11,590 bases of DNA, from positions 1 to 11,590 of the forward strand of contig SKYZ01000133.1 of assembly GCA_007127625.1 (NCBI GenBank), written 5' to 3'. The notes beneath the pieces were generated by a model that was not told where the DNA came from, made no database searches, and worked only from the letters and a program-made list of their open reading frames with translations. Numbering within the stretch: position 1 is the first letter of the stretch; each line of letters opens with the position of its first letter. The position numbers were made by a program, and so were the translations under genes. Shown here piece after piece: positions 7,259 to 11,590 of the stretch. Origin of the DNA: Aquisalimonas sp. GTDB taxonomy: Bacteria > Pseudomonadota > Gammaproteobacteria > Nitrococcales > Aquisalimonadaceae.

Positions 7259-8692
7259 TCAGTCCGCGTCCATCTCGCCCCACTCAGCGGCCACCGCATC
7301 GGGATCCCAGCCGCCCCCCAGGGCGCGGTAAAGGGTCGCCGTTGCCACCAGACGGTCGCGCGCCGCCTCGGTCATGGTCAATCGCGCATCGAACAACGAG
7401 CGCCGAGCGTCGAGAACCTCCAGATACGGGACGTACCCGCCCAGATAGCGCCGCTCCGCCAGCTGCGCCACCTCGATACGTGCAGCCACTTCGCGCTCGC
7501 GCACGGTCATGCGCTCGTCGGCGGCATTCATCAAGGTCCAGGCATCGCCCACTTCCCGGAACGCCTCCTGAATGGTGGAGCGGTACTGGAGCTCCGCGAT
7601 CTCCCGCGCCTCCTCCGCTTCTTCAACCTGGGCCTGGCGGCGGCCGAAATCCAGGACCGGGACCGTGGCCGTACCGATCACCTCCCACAGCGTGGAGCCG
7701 CTGGTGAACAGGTCCCCGGGTGCGGTCGCTGCGGTACCGAAGATTCCGGCAAGGTTGACGCTGGGCAGCCACTCGGCCCTGGTGGCGCCGATATCTGCGT
7801 TGGCTGCCACCAGGAAGGACTCCGCGGCCCTTACGTCCGGCCGTCGAACCAGCATCTCCGAAGGCAGGGTCCGAGGCAGCTCGGTGGCTGCGTCGGGAAG
7901 GTCGGGGAGGCCGTGGTCACCCAGGTCATCCAGACCGCTGAGAACCGCGGCGGTATCCCCGACCAGCACGGCCAGGGCGCGGCGACGCTGTTCCGCGTCG
8001 GCACGCAACCCCGGCAGGCCGGCGCGGCTGGTCTCCAGTTCCGCCTCGGCCTGGCGAACAGCCAGTTCCGTAGAGGCACCACTATCCCGCCGCGAGCGCT
8101 CCAGCTCCAGCGCCTCCACCAGGGAACCGATGGTGTTCTCGGTGGTGTCAATCTGTTCCTTGATGGCGCGGTAGTCGAAGTAGGTACTCGCCACATCGCT
8201 GACCACGGCCAGGCGCACGGCATCGCGGCTGTAGGCGGTTCCCAGAAGCTGGGCCCGGGCCGCTTCCTCCGCCCTGGACAGACGCCCCCAGAGATCCAGT
8301 TCGTAGCTGAGCACGCCCGCCACGGTGAACTGGGAGCCGACGCCGCCCCCGGTCAGGCCCGGATCCTCGCGCTCGGCTTCCACCAGGCCGTCCAGGGTCG
8401 GATACTGTTCGGCGTGGCGGAACCCCAGCACGGCTCGGGCCTGGGCCACACGCGCAGCCGCCACGCCGACCTCCAGGTTGTTCTCCAGCGCCTCCCGCAC
8501 CAGGCGATCGAGAATGGGGTCCTCGTAGAGTTCCCACCAGAACTCGACATCATCGTAGGCTGGGCCCATGCGCTCGGAGACTTGTTCCGGCCACTCCGCG
8601 GGGAGATCCAGATCCGGCCGCTCGTAATCGGGACCCACCGTGCACCCGCCCAGCAAGGCCACCATCAACCCCGCGCCACACCAGTTACGCAT
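7259..8692 (-). CDS. RND efflux outer-membrane factor lipoprotein, NodT/OprM family
   Basis: This is the TolC-like outer-membrane channel of a tripartite efflux pump, carrying exported compounds across the periplasm and outer membrane. The 477-residue product starts with a lipoprotein signal peptide ending in the lipobox LGGC (lipidated C17), followed by the family hallmark TVGPDYERP. Thr at +2 fits sorting to the outer membrane. Further OprM/NodT motifs are YELDLWGRL (130-138), LVRRPDVRAAE (281-291), LPSVNL (309-314), PVLDFGRR (345-352) and YLEVLDARRSLFDA (423-436). Length is close to OprM (about 485). The frame is open further upstream. The ATG at 8690-8692 was chosen because it places the signal peptide correctly. 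It overlaps the RND stop by 8 nt (ATGCGTAA), so the two are co-translated. The ribosome-binding site is weak, consistent with coupling. Substrate range cannot be read from sequence. Confidence 0.93.
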   Translation of the reverse strand: MRNWCGAGLMVALLGGCTVGPDYERPDLDLPAEWPEQVSERMGPAYDDVEFWWELYEDPILDRLVREALENNLEVGVAAARVAQARAVLGFRHAEQYPTLDGLVEAEREDPGLTGGGVGSQFTVAGVLSYELDLWGRLSRAEEAARAQLLGTAYSRDAVRLAVVSDVASTYFDYRAIKEQIDTTENTIGSLVEALELERSRRDSGASTELAVRQAEAELETSRAGLPGLRADAEQRRRALAVLVGDTAAVLSGLDDLGDHGLPDLPDAATELPRTLPSEMLVRRPDVRAAESFLVAANADIGATRAEWLPSVNLAGIFGTAATAPGDLFTSGSTLWEVIGTATVPVLDFGRRQAQVEEAEEAREIAELQYRSTIQEAFREVGDAWTLMNAADERMTVREREVAARIEVAQLAERRYLGGYVPYLEVLDARRSLFDARLTMTEAARDRLVATATLYRALGGGWDPDAVAAEWGEMDAD

Positions 8693-11590
8693 CGATCTTC
8701 GCTTCTTGTCCGCTATGTCCGGGGGCCTCCGACACCCCACGCACACGCTCCGTGGCAGTGGTAATGACGTAATAGAACATGGGCACGAACAGCAGCGCCA
8801 GGAAGGTGGCACTGAGCATGCCGCCGATGATGCCAATGCCGATGGCCTGCTGGCTGTTCGCCCCGGCGCCGCTGGCCAGGGCCAGGGGCACCGCCCCGAG
8901 GATAAAGGACATCGCGGTCATCATGACAGGGCGGAAGCGCAACCGGGCCGCTTCCATGGCTGCCTCGAAAGGCGTCATGCCGGCACGGCGCTTGTTCAGT
9001 GCAAACTCCACGATCAGGATGGCGTTCTTGGCCGCCAGGGAAATGAGCACCAGCAAGCCGATCTGGAAATAGATCCCGTTCTCCAGGCCGGCCAACGAGA
9101 TCGCCACCAGCGCTCCGAACACGGCGAAGGGCACCGCCATGAGGACCGCCAGAGGCAGGCTCCAGCGCTCATACTGCGCTGCCAGGATGAGGACGACGAA
9201 CACCACGCCGAGGGCGAACGCCAGCATGGAGGCGCCAGCGGTTTGCTTCTCCTGGTACTCGGCGCCCGTCCAGCCCAGGAGGTAGTCATCGGACAGGACC
9301 TCGTCGACAAGCTCTTCCATGGCCTGGATGGCATCCCCCGAACTGTACCCCTCCGCCGGCTCGCCCATGAGCCGCGCCGCCGGAAACACGTTGAACCGCT
9401 CCACCTCGTCCGGACCGTGAACGCGTTCCACGGAGACCAGCGTCGACAGAGGCACCAGGTCGCCGTTGCCGGAACGCACGTACACATTATCCAGATCCTG
9501 GGGGCGCTGGCGGAACTCGGATTCCGACTGCATGTGTACCCGCATGACGCGGCCGAACAGGTTGAAGTCGTTGAGGTAGACCGCGCCGAAGGTGCTTTGC
9601 ATGGCATCGAACACCTCGCTGAGGGACACCCCGGCGGCGAACGCCTGTTCACGATCCACGTCCGCCTGGTATCGAGGAACGGCATCCGTCAGCGCTGTGC
9701 GGACATCCGCCAGCTCGGGCCGTGTTTCGGCTGCCTCGACCACCTGGTTCGCCCGGGCCAGCAGGGTTTCGGTATCGTCGCCCACCCGCGTCTGCAGATA
9801 GGCCTCGAAACCACCGGTGGTGGAAATGCCCGTAATCGGCGGCGGATTGAAGGCTCGCACAGTGGCCTCGGGGATGTCCTCGCCGTCCGCCAGCAGGCGC
9901 TTGATCACGGCATCACTACTGTTCGAGGCATCACGCCGCTCCGACCAGTCATCCAGGGTGACGTAGGCATGGCCGGTATAGGTATTCATGCCACCGGACA
10001 GGAGATCCATGCCGGAGAATCCGACCACGTCCGATACCTCGTCGTACTCGGCAGCCACGCCACTGAGGCGCTCCATCACATCACGGGTGCGCTGCAGTGA
10101 TGCCGCCGGCGGCAGTTCCGCCGCCGCGAACACGTATCCCTGATCCTCCGCGGGGACCAGCCCGCCTGGCACCACGCGGAACAGACCGGCGATGGCACCG
10201 AGCAGCACGGCGAACAGCAGCAGCCCCACCACCCAGTGGCGCAACAGTGCACCCACCCCGGCCACGTAGACGCGGGTCAGCTGGTCGAACGCCGCGTTGA
10301 ACCAGCGAAACGGAAACGCCGGCCGCGCGGGTCTGGAACTCAGCAGCCGCGCGCACATGGCCGGGCTCAGGGTCAGGGCCACGACACCGGAGATACCCAC
10401 GGACACCGCGATGGTGATCGCGAACTGCTGGTACATCTGGCCACTGAAACCACCGATGAAGGCCACCGGGACGAACACCGCCACGGTGACCAGCGTCATG
10501 GCAATAATGGGGGCAGCCACTTCGTCCATGGTCTGCCGCGCCGCCTCCCGCGGCGAAACCTGCTTCTCGCGGATGATGCGCTCGGTGTTCTCCAGCACAA
10601 TGATGGCGTTGTCCACCACGATGCCGATAGCCAGTACCAGCCCGAACAGCGTGAGCATGTTCACCGAGAACCCGAATACGTACATGCCGGCCAGGGTGCC
10701 AATCAGCGATACCGGGACGGCGACGATGGGCACGGCCGTGGCGCGCAGGGTCTGCAGGAACAGGTAGACCACGGCGACGACCAGCACGATGGCCTGCACC
10801 AGAGTCAGCAGCACTCGCTGGATGGAGGCGTCGATGAACGTGGTGGTGTCGAAGGGGATGGCGTACGCGAGGCTGTCCGGGAAGCGCGGCTCCAGCTCGT
10901 CAAGGATTTCCCTGACGCCGTGGGCCGTCTCCAGGGCATTGGCCCCCGGCTCCAGGTAGATGCCCACCGGCACCGTCTCCCGGCCGTTGTGCTCGGCACT
11001 GAAGTCGTACTGATGCGCTCCTAGTTCCACCCGCGCGACGTCGCCGAGACGTAGAGCCGACCCATCCGGCCTGCTGCGCAGAATGATCTCTTCGAACTCC
11101 TGCGCCTCGGACATGCGTTCGGGCGTCGTCACGGTATAGGTGAAATCGATGCGATCCTCGGAGGGCTCGGCACCGAAGCGCCCTGCGGCATACTGCTCGT
11201 TCTGCTCCTGGACGGCGCTGCGCACGTCGCCGGCGGTGACATCGAATTCCGCCATCCGGTCGGGATGCAGCCAGATCCGCATGGAATAGATCTGGGCGCC
11301 GAAGAAGGTCTGATCGCCGACCCCGGGGGCCCGCCGGATCTCCGCATAGACGTTGCGCCAGACGTAGTCACTGATGAACCGTGGGTCGAGGCTGCCGTCG
11401 GAAGAGGAAAACGTGATCATCTGCAGCATCGACGGAGCGCGCTTCTCGACGCTGATGCCGCTGTCCACCACCACTTCGGGCAGACGCCCCATGGCCCCCT
11501 CGACCTCGTTGCTGACGTTGATCGCCGCCTGGTCCGGGTCCGTACCCACCTCGAAAGTGATGACGAGTTCCATATCGCCGTTGTCCGACG
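8685..11590 (-). CDS. RND multidrug efflux permease, HAE1 (AcrB-like) family, 5'-truncated by the window edge
   Basis: This is the inner-membrane proton-driven pump of the efflux system. About 967 residues are visible. The frame continues past position 11590, and alignment with AcrB from memory (TFEVGTD here, TFESGTD there) suggests about 80 residues are missing. The ATG at 11573 is internal. Numbering from that Met, membrane segments and hallmark motifs appear at 255-275, GFSVNMLTLFG (301-311), the TM4 motif GIVVDNAIIVLEN (317-329), PAEDQGYVF (474-482), AAKNAILIVEF (847-857) and RFRP (879-882). The TM4 Asp (D321), TM10 Lys (K849) and TM11 Arg of the proton relay are kept, but the second TM4 Asp of AcrB is Asn (N322). 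Two large periplasmic loops with porter-domain sequence lie between the membrane groups. It overlaps the outer-membrane gene by 8 nt. The adaptor gene is presumably upstream. Confidence 0.95.
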   Translation of the reverse strand, partial: SDNGDMELVITFEVGTDPDQAAINVSNEVEGAMGRLPEVVVDSGISVEKRAPSMLQMITFSSSDGSLDPRFISDYVWRNVYAEIRRAPGVGDQTFFGAQIYSMRIWLHPDRMAEFDVTAGDVRSAVQEQNEQYAAGRFGAEPSEDRIDFTYTVTTPERMSEAQEFEEIILRSRPDGSALRLGDVARVELGAHQYDFSAEHNGRETVPVGIYLEPGANALETAHGVREILDELEPRFPDSLAYAIPFDTTTFIDASIQRVLLTLVQAIVLVVAVVYLFLQTLRATAVPIVAVPVSLIGTLAGMYVFGFSVNMLTLFGLVLAIGIVVDNAIIVLENTERIIREKQVSPREAARQTMDEVAAPIIAMTLVTVAVFVPVAFIGGFSGQMYQQFAITIAVSVGISGVVALTLSPAMCARLLSSRPARPAFPFRWFNAAFDQLTRVYVAGVGALLRHWVVGLLLFAVLLGAIAGLFRVVPGGLVPAEDQGYVFAAAELPPAASLQRTRDVMERLSGVAAEYDEVSDVVGFSGMDLLSGGMNTYTGHAYVTLDDWSERRDASNSSDAVIKRLLADGEDIPEATVRAFNPPPITGISTTGGFEAYLQTRVGDDTETLLARANQVVEAAETRPELADVRTALTDAVPRYQADVDREQAFAAGVSLSEVFDAMQSTFGAVYLNDFNLFGRVMRVHMQSESEFRQRPQDLDNVYVRSGNGDLVPLSTLVSVERVHGPDEVERFNVFPAARLMGEPAEGYSSGDAIQAMEELVDEVLSDDYLLGWTGAEYQEKQTAGASMLAFALGVVFVVLILAAQYERWSLPLAVLMAVPFAVFGALVAISLAGLENGIYFQIGLLVLISLAAKNAILIVEFALNKRRAGMTPFEAAMEAARLRFRPVMMTAMSFILGAVPLALASGAGANSQQAIGIGIIGGMLSATFLALLFVPMFYYVITTATERVRGVSEAPGHSGQEAKIDA

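Noticed and set aside
7132..8692. tRNA-Leu as an integration site for a genomic island carrying the efflux operon.
   Set aside because: The efflux genes lie on the 5' side of the tRNA. Islands usually join at the 3' end, where tig follows normally. No integrase or repeat of the tRNA end is present.
5786..10100. Long plus-strand open frames opposite tig, the outer-membrane factor and the RND pump (382, 529 and 486 codons).
   Set aside because: Same mirror effect. No recognisable domain and no plausible gene layout, while the minus-strand genes are certain.

Overview
This is a GC-rich stretch of bacterial chromosome in which all ten recognisable genes (seven protein-coding, three tRNA) lie on the minus strand. 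In transcription order (right to left) they are: a 5'-truncated RND efflux permease, its NodT-type outer-membrane lipoprotein, tRNA-Leu(UAG), tig, clpP, clpX, lon, hupB, tRNA-Val(UAC) and tRNA-Asp(GUC). The order tig-clpP-clpX-lon-hupB is the classic gammaproteobacterial proteostasis cluster, and the protein sequences read as gammaproteobacterial. The high GC and the acidic C-terminal tails on trigger factor and Lon would fit a moderately halophilic or alkaliphilic lineage such as Chromatiales/Ectothiorhodospiraceae, but that placement is inference.

Right part (7259-11590): a tripartite efflux operon. The RND pump lacks only about its first 80 residues, which lie beyond the window edge with, presumably, the periplasmic adaptor gene. 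Its stop codon overlaps the start of the outer-membrane factor by 8 nt. The pump has Asp-Asn in TM4 where AcrB has Asp-Asp.

Middle part (3400-7207): tRNA-Leu with a sigma70-like promoter is followed by two GC-rich hairpins, the second terminator-like. Trigger factor follows with little room for a promoter of its own. clpP follows 2 nt after tig and takes its ribosome-binding site from the end of tig. A 212-nt gap with a stable hairpin separates clpP from clpX.

Left part (1-3399): clpX is followed by a 13-bp GC hairpin. A good match to a sigma32 heat-shock promoter then precedes lon. A 270-nt gap between lon and hupB holds a probable lon terminator and a good sigma70 hupB promoter. hupB runs into tRNA-Val and tRNA-Asp with only 14 nt between gene and tRNA, and no terminator is visible there.

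The genes form one functional theme plus a neighbour. Trigger factor folds nascent chains, ClpXP and Lon degrade misfolded or tagged proteins, and HU organises DNA. The efflux operon is a separate unit ending just before tRNA-Leu. I found no CRISPR array, insertion sequence, prophage gene or novel system. The interest lies in regulatory architecture and a few residue-level variations. No gap without a gene exceeds 300 bases.
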